A DNA stretch of 64,000 nucleotides, from the NCBI RefSeq assembly GCF_001942625.1, contig NZ_MLCL01000086.1:248001-312000 (forward strand), given 5' to 3'. Made by a program: the position numbers and the translations under genes. The notes under the pieces are model-generated. The model saw only the letters and a list, made by a program, of their open reading frames with translations, did not search any database and had not been told where the DNA came from. This stretch comes from Mycobacterium syngnathidarum (GTDB taxonomy: Bacteria > Actinomycetota > Actinomycetes > Mycobacteriales > Mycobacteriaceae). Each line of letters starts with the position of its first letter. Within the stretch, counting starts at the first letter, position 1. Shown here one piece after another: positions 19,001 through 26,000 of the stretch.

Positions 19001-19431
19001 ACCAGTTCTTCTACGGCCTGCGTCACGGCGAGGAGCACCGGGTCAAACTGGATCCCGGTGTCGAGCTGCTGATCGGACTGGAGGCGATCTCAGAACCCGA
19101 CGAGCGGGGAATGCGCACGGTGATGTGCATCCTCAACGGCCAGCTACGGCCGATCGTGGTGGCCGACCGCAGTATCGCCGGCGAGGTTCCGGTTGCCGAG
19201 AAGGCCGACCGGGCCAACCCGGCACACATCGGCGCTCCGTTCGCCGGTGTGGTCACGGTCAACGTCGCCGAGGGGGACACCGTCGAAGCAGGCCAATCGA
19301 TCGCCACCATCGAGGCGATGAAGATGGAAGCGGCGATCACCGCGCCCGAATCGGGCACGGTCGGCAGAATCGCGGTCGCGCGGACCGCTCAAGTCGAAGG
19401 CGGCGACCTCCTCGTCGTTGTCGGTCAGTAG
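16036..19431 (+). CDS. pyc: Pyruvate carboxylase
   Basis: 1131 residues, full length. Biotin carboxylase domain at about 1-450 (VLVANRGEIAIR, GGGGRGMR ATP loop, FIECNPRIQVEHTVTEE), carboxyltransferase at about 525-800 (DTTFRDAHQSLLATR, KDMAGL, HVHTHDT), and a biotinyl domain at the C-terminus with EAMKMEA, whose Lys carries biotin. It makes oxaloacetate from pyruvate and bicarbonate. Start GTG 16036 follows AAAGGA. Its place directly after prpDBC fits metabolically: methylcitrate lyase releases pyruvate, and the cycle consumes oxaloacetate. Confidence 0.95.
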   Translation: MVDKVLVANRGEIAIRAFRAAYELGLSTVAVYPYEDRNSQHRLKADESYQIGEEGHPVRAYLSVEEIIRVAREAGADAIYPGYGFLSENPDLARACEHAGITFVGPSADVLELTGNKARAIAAARTAGLPVLASSAPSSSVSELLAAAESMSFPVFVKAVAGGGGRGMRRVNEPTELKEAIEAASREAQSAFGDPTVFLEQAVINPRHIEVQILADTQGNVIHLFERDCSVQRRHQKVIELAPAPNLDPDLRERICADAVAFARQIGYSCAGTVEFLLDERGRHVFIECNPRIQVEHTVTEEITDVDLVSSQLRIAGGESLSDLGLAQDALKIRGAALQCRITTEDPSNGFRPDTGRITAYRSPGGAGVRLDGGTNLGAEVSAHFDSMLVKLTCRGRDFSTAVARARRAVAEFRIRGVSTNIPFLAAVLDDPDFVAGRVTTSFIEQRPQLLTARGSADRGTRILNYLADVTVNQPHGPRPSAVYPRDKLPECDLSIAPPPGSKQRLTELGPEGFAAWLRDSRAIGITDTTFRDAHQSLLATRLRTSGLLRVAPYIARTMPQLLSVECWGGATYDVSLRFLKQDPWERLAALREALPNICLQMLLRGRNTVGYTPYPETVTRAFIDEAAATGVDIFRIFDALNNVDSMRPAIDAVRHTGTTVAEVAMSYTGDLSDPRESLYTLDYYLRLAEQIVEAGAHVLAIKDMAGLLRAPAAARLVSALKSRFDLPVHVHTHDTPGGQLATYVAAWMAGADAVDGAAAPLAGTTSQPALSSIVAAAAHTEYDTGLSLDAVCDLEPYWEALRKVYAPFDVAASSPPSPTGRVYAHEIPGGQLSNLRQQAIALGLGDRFEDIEANYAAADRMLGRLVKVTPSSKVVGDLALALVGAGVDADDFAANPARYDIPDSVIGFLRGELGDPPGGWPEPLRTKALDGRAPARPVEELTAEDETVLAAPGPKRQATLNRLLFPGPTAEFEAHRDAYGDTSRLSANQFFYGLRHGEEHRVKLDPGVELLIGLEAISEPDERGMRTVMCILNGQLRPIVVADRSIAGEVPVAEKADRANPAHIGAPFAGVVTVNVAEGDTVEAGQSIATIEAMKMEAAITAPESGTVGRIAVARTAQVEGGDLLVVVGQ

Positions 19432-19437
19432 GTAGTT

Positions 19438-20334
19438 GTGGCCATGAATACCGTTGCGCTCGAATTGGTCCCACCGAACCTCGAACGCGGAGTAGGCGCC
19501 GCCGTGCAGGAAGCGCAGAAGGTGGCGCGGCTGTCCGTCGAGAGCGGTGTGGGAGAGCGTCTCGGGCACGTGATGATCCCGGCGATGATCGCCGAAGACG
19601 GCGATCGGCCGATCGAGATGAAGCCCAAGATGGACGTGCTCGAGTACTGGTCGGTGATCCAGCCCGAGCTGCCGGGCGTGCGTGGGTTGTGCACCCAGGT
19701 CACCTCGTTCTCCGATGAAACGGTATTGCGCGATCGATTGACCGGTTTGACTGCGGCCGGGTTCGACGGCGTGATTTTCGTCGGTGTGCCGCGCACCATG
19801 AACGACGGCGACGGTACGGGTGTCGCACCGGCCGACGCATTGTCGAAATTCGACGGCCTGGTCGCGAACCGCGGGGTGATCCTAATCCCGACCCGCACGG
19901 GCGAACAGGGCCGGTTCGCCTTCAAGTGCGACAAGGGCGCCACCTTTGCCATGACCCAGTTGTTGTATTCGGACACCGTGGTCGACTTCCTGCGCGAGTT
20001 CGCCCGGGAAAGCGATCACAGGCCCGAAATTCTCTTGTCCTTCGGGTTTGTACCCAAGGTGGAGAGCAGAGTTGGCCTCATCGACTGGCTGATCCAGGAT
20101 CCGGGCAACGAGGCCGTCGCGCGAGAACAGGCTTTCGTCACATCGCTGGCAGCCCGCGAGCCCGCCGTCAAACGGCGGCAACTGGTCGATCTCTACAAGA
20201 AGGTCATCGACGGCGTGGCCGACCTCGGATATCCATTGAGCCTGCATTTCGAAGCGCCGTACGGTGTTTCCCGGCCGGCGTTCGAGACGTTCGCCGAGAT
20301 GTTGGCGTATTGGTCGCCGGAACAGGCGTCCTGA
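19438..20334 (+). CDS. Flavin-independent methylenetetrahydrofolate reductase-like protein (Rv2172c family)
   Basis: 298 residues. From the start through LELVPPN, and later GHVMIPGMIAED-like, FVGVPRTM, DFKCDKGATFAMTQLLYSD and LLSFGFVPKVE segments, it follows M. tuberculosis Rv2172c as I recall it, the mycobacterial MTHFR that works without bound FAD. It would reduce 5,10-methylene-THF to 5-methyl-THF with NADH for methionine synthesis. GTG 19438 is used because it aligns with that family's start; ATG 19444 is possible. It begins 6 nt after the pyc stop and 10 nt before a dihydropteroate-synthase-like gene, so it is probably cotranscribed with both. Confidence 0.8.
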   Translation: MAMNTVALELVPPNLERGVGAAVQEAQKVARLSVESGVGERLGHVMIPAMIAEDGDRPIEMKPKMDVLEYWSVIQPELPGVRGLCTQVTSFSDETVLRDRLTGLTAAGFDGVIFVGVPRTMNDGDGTGVAPADALSKFDGLVANRGVILIPTRTGEQGRFAFKCDKGATFAMTQLLYSDTVVDFLREFARESDHRPEILLSFGFVPKVESRVGLIDWLIQDPGNEAVAREQAFVTSLAAREPAVKRRQLVDLYKKVIDGVADLGYPLSLHFEAPYGVSRPAFETFAEMLAYWSPEQAS

Positions 20335-20344
20335 TCGGACCGAG

Positions 20345-21130
20345 ATGAACGCACGGTCCAGTCCCACCCAGATGCGGGTGATGGGCGTGTTGAATGCCAC
20401 CTCCGATTCTTTTTGGGTTGACAGCAGATTCGATGTCACTGCACTCGCGATTGCGGCGGGACGCCGCATGTTCGAGGCCGGCGCGTGGGCGGTGGACGTC
20501 GGGGGCGAATCCACTCGACCGGGCGCCGTCCCGGTATCGGTCGACGAGGAACTCGCCCGCGTGCTCCCCGTTGTCGCCGGGCTGGCGCACCTGGGCACGG
20601 TGTCAGTGGACACTCGCAATCGGGAAGTGGCCGAGGCGGCCGTACCGGCCGGTGCGCAAATCATCAACGATGTCTCGGGCAAACTCTATGACGTGGCCGG
20701 GCAACTCGGCGCCGGGTATGTGAGCATGCACTCGCACACGGTGCCCGTCCTGGCAGGAGTGTTCCCGCAGTACGACGACGTGGTGAGCGAGGTCACCAGC
20801 TTTGTCACAGGCGTCGCGCAGACAGCTATCGCCGGTGGTGCGCACCCCGTGTGGATCGACCCCGGTATCGGGTTCGGAAAATCGGCCGACCACAACTTGG
20901 AGTTGCTGCGTCACCTTCCGGCGATCTGCAGCGGGCGCTTCCCGGTGCTGCTGGGTGTCAGCCGAAAGTCATTCATCGGGCACGTCACCGGCCGCGGAGT
21001 CGAGCACCGGCTGGCCGGATCGTTGGCCGCGGTCGCGCCCGCCTGGGCCGCCGGCGTCGATGTCATCCGGGTTCACGATGTCGTGGAGACACTGGACACC
21101 ATCGCGATGCTGCAGGCGATCTGGGGCTGA
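20345..21130 (+). CDS. Dihydropteroate synthase-like pterin-binding protein
   Basis: 261 residues, TIM barrel of the FolP family. Present: MGVLNATSDSF (loop 1), DVGGESTRPG, SVDT, INDVSG, DPGIGFGKSADHN, GVSRKSFIG and RVHDV. Departures: the usual NVT(P/D)DSF becomes NATSDSF, and the normally Arg-containing MH(M/W)R segment reads MHSHT. Housekeeping folP1 is normally in a folate cluster, so this is a paralogue; it may be a second DHPS, an altered-substrate enzyme or a pterin-binding partner of the adjacent MTHFR. It is the last gene of the prp-pyc-MTHFR run. Confidence 0.75.
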   Translation: MNARSSPTQMRVMGVLNATSDSFWVDSRFDVTALAIAAGRRMFEAGAWAVDVGGESTRPGAVPVSVDEELARVLPVVAGLAHLGTVSVDTRNREVAEAAVPAGAQIINDVSGKLYDVAGQLGAGYVSMHSHTVPVLAGVFPQYDDVVSEVTSFVTGVAQTAIAGGAHPVWIDPGIGFGKSADHNLELLRHLPAICSGRFPVLLGVSRKSFIGHVTGRGVEHRLAGSLAAVAPAWAAGVDVIRVHDVVETLDTIAMLQAIWG

Positions 21131-21601
21131 CCACCGCCGCACGAATCGGCCCTCGACGATTGTTTTCTGAACCGAGACCGTCGTGGGCGCCGGTCTGCGT
21201 CCGCAGGCTTGGCTGTGACGAGCCGTTCGGTGCCGAAAGCCGACGACAACCACCCTGGCTGCCGCGCAGTGCCGTTCGCCATGATCCACAGGCCGCACGG
21301 CAATGACCCTCACAGCCAATTCACAGATAGCAACGTCGGCAGGAAGCCTGAGGGTGCCTTTCCTGGGGCGCGAAAAGCACTGTTGTGCTGCAGTTTTGGA
21401 AATTGACGCCGAATATTGACGGTGGTTTTGAACTGAACCGGGCATCGCCACGGGTCCCGAAAGGGGCGCCCCACCAACGGAAAAGTTTTGGTTAGTGTCA
21501 CCCTCGCTGATCTGAGGAAGCCGCGGGTCCGGGGTGGCGCACACACAAGGTGGCGCCTCCCGGACCTGTGCGGGAGACAGGGGGATGGGCAGTTGGCGTG
21601 G
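21131..21601. other. 471-bp intergenic region upstream of mbtK
   Basis: No convincing gene on either strand. It holds a small hairpin (AGCAC/GTGCT, 21376-21389), two ATTGACG repeats near 21411 and 21425, a GGGGCGCCCC palindrome (21463-21472) and the IdeR-like site at 21487. It is less GC-rich than its surroundings, which suits a regulated promoter region. Confidence 0.5.
21487..21505 (+). promoter_or_regulatory. Degenerate IdeR-like iron box upstream of mbtK
   Basis: TTTGGTTAGTGTCACCCTC matches the 19-bp IdeR consensus TTAGGTTAGGCTAACCTAA at 12 positions. The left half (TTNGGTTAG) is strong and the right half is poor. It overlaps the TTG with which the open frame begins, so mbtK must start downstream. 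Confidence 0.35.
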
Positions 21602-22222
21602 GTGTCATCGCGGGAGGGCTTCCCGGTCCTGCCGCGGGAACTGAAGAACGTCTCCGACGCCGTGCGCCTCACGCCGGGACCGCCCGTACCGCAGCTGTTG
21701 CGACCGAGCAAGATTCGAGTGGCAACCGATGGCGATGCCGCGATGATCGCCGAGTGGATGAACCGGCCGCACCTCGCCAAGGCCTGGGAGTACGACTGGC
21801 CGGTGGAGCGCTGGCGTAAGCATCTGAATGCCCAAGTGGAAGGCGACTATTCACTGCCGCTCGTGCTGAGCATCGGTGGAGTGGATCGTGGCTATCTCGA
21901 AATCTACCGCGCTGCGAAGGATTCCATTGCCGACCGGTATGACAGCGAGCCCCACGATCTCGGTCTGCACGGCGCGATCGCCGACGAGGAGTTGGTCAAC
22001 CGGGGTCTCGGCCCGATGCTCTTGCCCAAGATCGTCGCCAGTGTCCTGACCGCCGATCCCCAATGCCAGAGAATCATGTTCGACCCCGACCACCGCAACA
22101 CCACAGTACGTGGGTTGTGCGAGTTCGCTGGTTGCCGGTTCCTCGGCGAGCATGAGATGTCCAACCGCAGGATGGCGCTCTACCAACTCGACCGGGACAC
22201 CGCCCGGAAATGGATGGCTTGA
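21602..22222 (+). CDS. mbtK: Mycobactin lysine N6-acyltransferase-like GNAT protein MbtK
   Basis: 206 residues from GTG 21602, close to the 210 of Rv1347c. The open frame extends to a TTG at 21488, but that lies in the IdeR-like box. Strong MbtK signatures: [44 protein letters not shown] and [15 protein letters not shown], the last covering the GNAT acyl-CoA/ACP site and the catalytic His/Asp region. MbtK transfers a long-chain acyl group to the lysine side chain of mycobactin. It is followed by a carrier protein and a fatty acyl-AMP ligase, its expected partners. Confidence 0.85.
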   Translation: MSSREGFPVLPRELKNVSDAVRLTPGPPVPQLLRPSKIRVATDGDAAMIAEWMNRPHLAKAWEYDWPVERWRKHLNAQVEGDYSLPLVLSIGGVDRGYLEIYRAAKDSIADRYDSEPHDLGLHGAIADEELVNRGLGPMLLPKIVASVLTADPQCQRIMFDPDHRNTTVRGLCEFAGCRFLGEHEMSNRRMALYQLDRDTARKWMA

Positions 22223-22333
22223 GCCAAGTCATGTCAATCCGGCTGCCTGACAGTCGGTTCCAACGCAGTCAATTGATCCTTCCCGGAAATGAAAGGTGTG
22301 GCTGGGGCGTCTCGACCAGCCGGATGTTCACAT

Positions 22334-22597
22334 ATGACCGCTACCAATTCATCGACATCGACCACTGTGAGCGACGGACTGGTGTCCGTCTTGCGTGACG
22401 ATCTCGAACTGCCATGTCAGTCGCTGAGCGCAGGTACACGTCTGGTGGACGACCTCGGCATGGATTCGGTCTCGTTCGCAGTCGGCCTGGTCGCGATCGA
22501 GGAGAAGTTCGGCGTGCAACTCAACGAGGAAGACCTCATTGCCTGCCGCACGGTGGGTGATCTGCAGTTCGCCATCGACGGCAGGAGTGCGGCATGA
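22334..22597 (+). CDS. mbtL: Acyl carrier protein MbtL
   Basis: 87 residues from ATG 22334; an in-frame ATG at 22289 is possible but adds residues unlike a carrier. Typical four-helix ACP pattern with the phosphopantetheine Ser in DLGMDSVSF. It should hold the fatty acyl chain delivered by MbtM and pass it to MbtK. It overlaps mbtM by 4 bp (ATGA) and lies 111 bp after mbtK. Confidence 0.8.
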   Translation: MTATNSSTSTTVSDGLVSVLRDDLELPCQSLSAGTRLVDDLGMDSVSFAVGLVAIEEKFGVQLNEEDLIACRTVGDLQFAIDGRSAA

Positions 22598-24168
22598 ACC
22601 CGCTCGCAGGCGCCCTGCGGGAGGCGATGGTCAGCTCGCCGCATGACCTGGTGGTGCTCGATCGCGACACCGACACCTGGCAGCGCCGGCCCTGGCCCGA
22701 GGTACACGGCATCGCTGAACACATCGCGGCCTACCTACTGGGTCGGGAACACCCCGGCGCGGTCGGGCTGGTCGGTGAGCCGACCGTGGAAATGATTGCC
22801 GCCATTCAGGGTTCGTGGCTCGCCGGCGCAGCGGTATCGATCCTTCCACGGCCGCAGCGGCGCGCCGAGCCGTCGGAATGGGCGCACGCCACGCTGTCCC
22901 GGTTTGCCGGTATCGGAGTGACGACGGTGTTCAGCCATGGCAGCGCCCTGCACCTGCTGCAGGCCGCGGACTCCCCGCTGACGGTGTGCGACACCGCCGA
23001 CGCCGCACGCACACCCATGTCGGCCCAGCTGCGGTATCCCGACCATGCCGACGTCGCGATCCTGCAGGGCACGGCCGGCTCCACCGGGTCGCCGCGTACC
23101 GCGACCTTGGCGCCGGAGGCCGTGCTCAACAATGTCCTGGCGGTCACGCAGCGATTGTCGCTGAGCCGCAACGATGTCGGCTGTTCCTGGTTGCCGATCT
23201 ATCACGACATGGGCCTGGCGATGGTGTTGGCGTCGACGATGTCCGGGATGCCGCTGTGGCTGGCACCGACCGGTGCCTTCTCGGCGGCGCCGCTGCGGTG
23301 GGCAGAATGGCTGTCCGAATCGTCGGCGACTTTCACCGCTGGGCCGAACTTCGGATACTCGGTGCTCGGCCGCTTCGCCAACCGCGTATCCGACGTCGAC
23401 CTGGGCGCGGTGCGGATCGCGATCAACGGTGGCGAGCCCGTCGACTGTGCCGGCGTCGATCGCTTCACCATCGGCATGAGCCGGTTCGGCTTCGACGCGG
23501 CAGCGATGGCGCCCGCCTATGGGATGGCCGAGTCGACGTGCGCGGTCACCATCCCCGCCCCGGGGGAGGGTCTGCGCATCGACATTCCGGATGCCGCTGA
23601 CACCGACCGGCGTTTTGCATTGCTGGGTCGTCCGGTACCGGGTATGGAGGTCCGAATCGTGCCATCGGCGCACGACGAGTCCGGCGCGGCCGGCGAAGTC
23701 GAGATCCGCGGCTCGTCGATGATGACGTCGTACCTGGGGGATGCCCCCGTCGACGCGGGCAGCAACGGCCAGTGGTTCCCGACCGGCGACATCGGCTATC
23801 TCGTCGACGGCGCGCTGGTGATCTGCGGGCGCTCCAAGGAGATGATCACCATCGCCGGACGCAACATCTTCCCCACCGAGATCGAGCAGGTCGCGGGTGA
23901 AGTGGACGGTGTGCGAGAAGGTGCGGTCGTCGCGGTGGGCACGGAATCCGGTGCCGCGCAGTCGCGGCTGCTGGTGGCAGCGGAGTTCGTCGGTACCGAG
24001 CAGGACACCACTCGCAGTGCGGTGATCCGGCGAATCGTATCGGTGTGCGGCGTGACGCCTGCCGACGTCGTGTTGATGTCGCCGGGATCCTTGCCGCGGA
24101 CGTCGTCCGGAAAGCTCCGGCGGTTGGAGGTCCGTCGCCAACTGGAGGACGCGCGGCCCGTGCGATGA
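22594..24168 (+). CDS. mbtM: Fatty acyl-AMP ligase MbtM (FadD33-like)
   Basis: 524 residues, ANL superfamily. P-loop TAGSTGSPRTA, acceptor-site YGMAEST, hinge/ATP motif GDIGYLVDGALVICGRSKE, and the C-terminal PRTSSGKLRR with the catalytic Lys. It activates long-chain fatty acids as acyl-adenylates and loads MbtL. The chain would be used by MbtK for the mycobactin lipid tail. In M. tuberculosis the next gene is mbtN, an acyl-ACP dehydrogenase that introduces the tail double bond; it is absent here. Confidence 0.85.
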   Translation: MNPLAGALREAMVSSPHDLVVLDRDTDTWQRRPWPEVHGIAEHIAAYLLGREHPGAVGLVGEPTVEMIAAIQGSWLAGAAVSILPRPQRRAEPSEWAHATLSRFAGIGVTTVFSHGSALHLLQAADSPLTVCDTADAARTPMSAQLRYPDHADVAILQGTAGSTGSPRTATLAPEAVLNNVLAVTQRLSLSRNDVGCSWLPIYHDMGLAMVLASTMSGMPLWLAPTGAFSAAPLRWAEWLSESSATFTAGPNFGYSVLGRFANRVSDVDLGAVRIAINGGEPVDCAGVDRFTIGMSRFGFDAAAMAPAYGMAESTCAVTIPAPGEGLRIDIPDAADTDRRFALLGRPVPGMEVRIVPSAHDESGAAGEVEIRGSSMMTSYLGDAPVDAGSNGQWFPTGDIGYLVDGALVICGRSKEMITIAGRNIFPTEIEQVAGEVDGVREGAVVAVGTESGAAQSRLLVAAEFVGTEQDTTRSAVIRRIVSVCGVTPADVVLMSPGSLPRTSSGKLRRLEVRRQLEDARPVR

Positions 24169-24227
24169 GTTTTACCCTCGTCCCGAGTCAACTCAGCATC
24201 CAGTGCTGACCGAACGGGAGAGAACTC

Positions 24228-24875
24228 GTGGCCCAACTACTCAAAGTCCAGAATTTCAACGTCTCCAGCGACGGATTCGGCGCAGGAGAGAACCAGAGCT
24301 TCGAGCGTCCGTTCGGCCATGCCGATCCCGGAACGATGTTCGCCTGGGCCGGCGCCACGGCCAGTTGGCCCAACCGTACGGACCCGGGCGGCAGTCGCGG
24401 GCTTGACGACTACCTGACCCGGGACTTTCATCACAACATCGGTGCCGAGATCATGGGCCGTAACAAGTTCAGTCCGTACCGAGGCGCCTGGGAGGACCAC
24501 GAATGGCAGGGCTGGTGGGGTGACGAACCGCCGTTCCACACCCCGGTTTTCGTGATGACCCACCACGAGCGGCCGTCGTTGACCCTGTCGGACACTACGT
24601 TCCACTTCGTCGACGCCGATCCGGCGACGGTGCTCGAACGGGCCCGTATCGCCGCGCGGGGCAAGGATGTCCGGCTGGGCGGGGGAGCGTTCACCATCCG
24701 GGAGTTCTTGGACGCCGACCTGATCGACACCCTGCATGTGGCGGTTTCCCCGGGAGAGCTGGGCAGCGGGTCTCGGCTCTGGGAGTCACCCGAGGAGTTG
24801 GACGACCGCTTTCACCATGACGTGGTGCCGAGCCCGGGCGGCGCGGTCACTCATCACTTGTTCTGGCGGAGATGA
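24228..24875 (+). CDS. DHFR/RibD C-terminal-domain family reductase
   Basis: 215 residues from GTG 24228 with GGGAGA upstream. Fold cues of the RibD_C/DHFR family: an N-terminal strand LLKVQNFNVSSDG, IMGRNKFSPYRGAW, VFVMTHHERP, and the GGGAFTIREFLDADLIDTLHV nucleotide segment (split at GGGAF and DLIDTLHV). These are NAD(P)H-dependent reductases of unknown substrate; true DHFR activity is unlikely. It follows mbtM by 59 bp and faces the convergent enolase-family gene 4 bp away. Any link to the mbt genes is unproven. Confidence 0.75.
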   Translation: MAQLLKVQNFNVSSDGFGAGENQSFERPFGHADPGTMFAWAGATASWPNRTDPGGSRGLDDYLTRDFHHNIGAEIMGRNKFSPYRGAWEDHEWQGWWGDEPPFHTPVFVMTHHERPSLTLSDTTFHFVDADPATVLERARIAARGKDVRLGGGAFTIREFLDADLIDTLHVAVSPGELGSGSRLWESPEELDDRFHHDVVPSPGGAVTHHLFWRR

Positions 24876-24879
24876 ACTT

Positions 24880-25971
24880 TCAGGGGCGGCAGTAGTCTGA
24901 CGCGCGTGCGGACACTGTCATGCCGTGGCCGGACACCGAGGTGTCGACATGCAGGTGTCCGTCGGTGGGAATCGGGACGCCGTCGAACAGAATGGTGTCC
25001 AGCCGGGCATGGTCGATGAAGTATTCGATATGTCGTAGGTGCGCGGTGGCGGCGGCGACGGGCAGGTGCAGCGCGGGAGCGCAGTGGGCGGAGACCTCAA
25101 GGTTGTGGGCAGCCGCCACGGATGCGGCCGACAACCAGCCGGTGTAGCCGCCGCAACGCGTGACGTCGAGTTGAAGGCAGTCGACAACGGGGGCCAAGCG
25201 CCGGGCCTCGTAGTTGTCGGAAATGTACTCGCCTGCGGCCACATCACATCGCATCGTGTGCCGCAGCAGGCCGAGTGAATCGGTGTCGTCGCTGCTGACC
25301 GGTTCCTCGAACCAGGTGATACCCAGCTCGTCGAGATGATGGCCCATCCGCCGAGCCTGTGCCGGAGTGTAGGCGCCGTTGGCGTCGACCATCAGCTCCG
25401 CGCCGTCGCCGGCCAGGTGCCGTAGGTCATTGATGCGCGACAGGTCGCGGGCGATGTCGCTGCCCCATCCCTGGCCTATCTTGATCTTCATTGCGGTGCA
25501 ACCGGCAGCCTGCCATTGGTCGATCTGTTCGGCGAGCTGTTCGTGGTCGAGGTTGGTGAATCCGCCGGAGCCGTAAATGGGCACGCCCGAACGTGCCGGG
25601 CCGATGAGGCTGCCCAACGACTGGCCGTACAGCCGGGCCTTGAGATCCCACAACGCGATGTCGACGGCGCTGAGCGCCTGCATCACCAGGCCCCGGGTGC
25701 CGTAGTTTCGGCAAGCCCGGTGCATCGCGGCCCAGGCGCCGGCAACGTCATCGGGATGTCGGCCGAGCACCACGTTCCGTAAGTGGTGCGTGACGACACC
25801 GGCCGCAGCCGGTGAACTGTAGGTCCAGCCGGTGCCGGTTTCTCCGGCGGCCCGGACCTGCACGACAACCGCGCTGGTGGCATCCCAGGTCAGGGTCCCG
25901 TCTGACTCCGGCCCGGGGGTGGGGACGGTGTAGGTGGTGGCCTCGAGCCGTGCGATCGAAGTGGAATTCAT
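24880..25971 (-). CDS. Enolase-superfamily acid-sugar dehydratase (mandelate racemase group)
   Basis: 363 residues from ATG 25971 (AAAAGG upstream). Barrel motifs: AMKIKIG (KxK general base), metal ligands in DANGAY, FEEPVSS and GEYISD, and a His/Asp dyad suggested by DVTRCGG and SAHCAP. That set marks the mandelate-racemase subgroup, whose members dehydrate aldonic or aldaric acids such as gluconate, galactonate or glucarate. It is the last gene of the minus-strand sugar-oxidation operon, 29 bp after the GMC flavoprotein, so its substrate may be the acid made by that oxidoreductase. Confidence 0.8.
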   Translation of the reverse strand: MNSTSIARLEATTYTVPTPGPESDGTLTWDATSAVVVQVRAAGETGTGWTYSSPAAAGVVTHHLRNVVLGRHPDDVAGAWAAMHRACRNYGTRGLVMQALSAVDIALWDLKARLYGQSLGSLIGPARSGVPIYGSGGFTNLDHEQLAEQIDQWQAAGCTAMKIKIGQGWGSDIARDLSRINDLRHLAGDGAELMVDANGAYTPAQARRMGHHLDELGITWFEEPVSSDDTDSLGLLRHTMRCDVAAGEYISDNYEARRLAPVVDCLQLDVTRCGGYTGWLSAASVAAAHNLEVSAHCAPALHLPVAAATAHLRHIEYFIDHARLDTILFDGVPIPTDGHLHVDTSVSGHGMTVSARASDYCRP

Positions 25972-26000
25972 TGGTGTGCATACCTTTTGCGGAAGCAGGT

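Noticed and set aside
19432..19443. Cobalamin or SAM riboswitch before the MTHFR-like gene
   Set aside because: Only 6 bp separate it from pyc; there is no room for a riboswitch.
21131..21487. Small gene between the DHPS-like gene and mbtK
   Set aside because: Short frames exist on both strands, but none has a ribosome site, family similarity or consistent codon bias.
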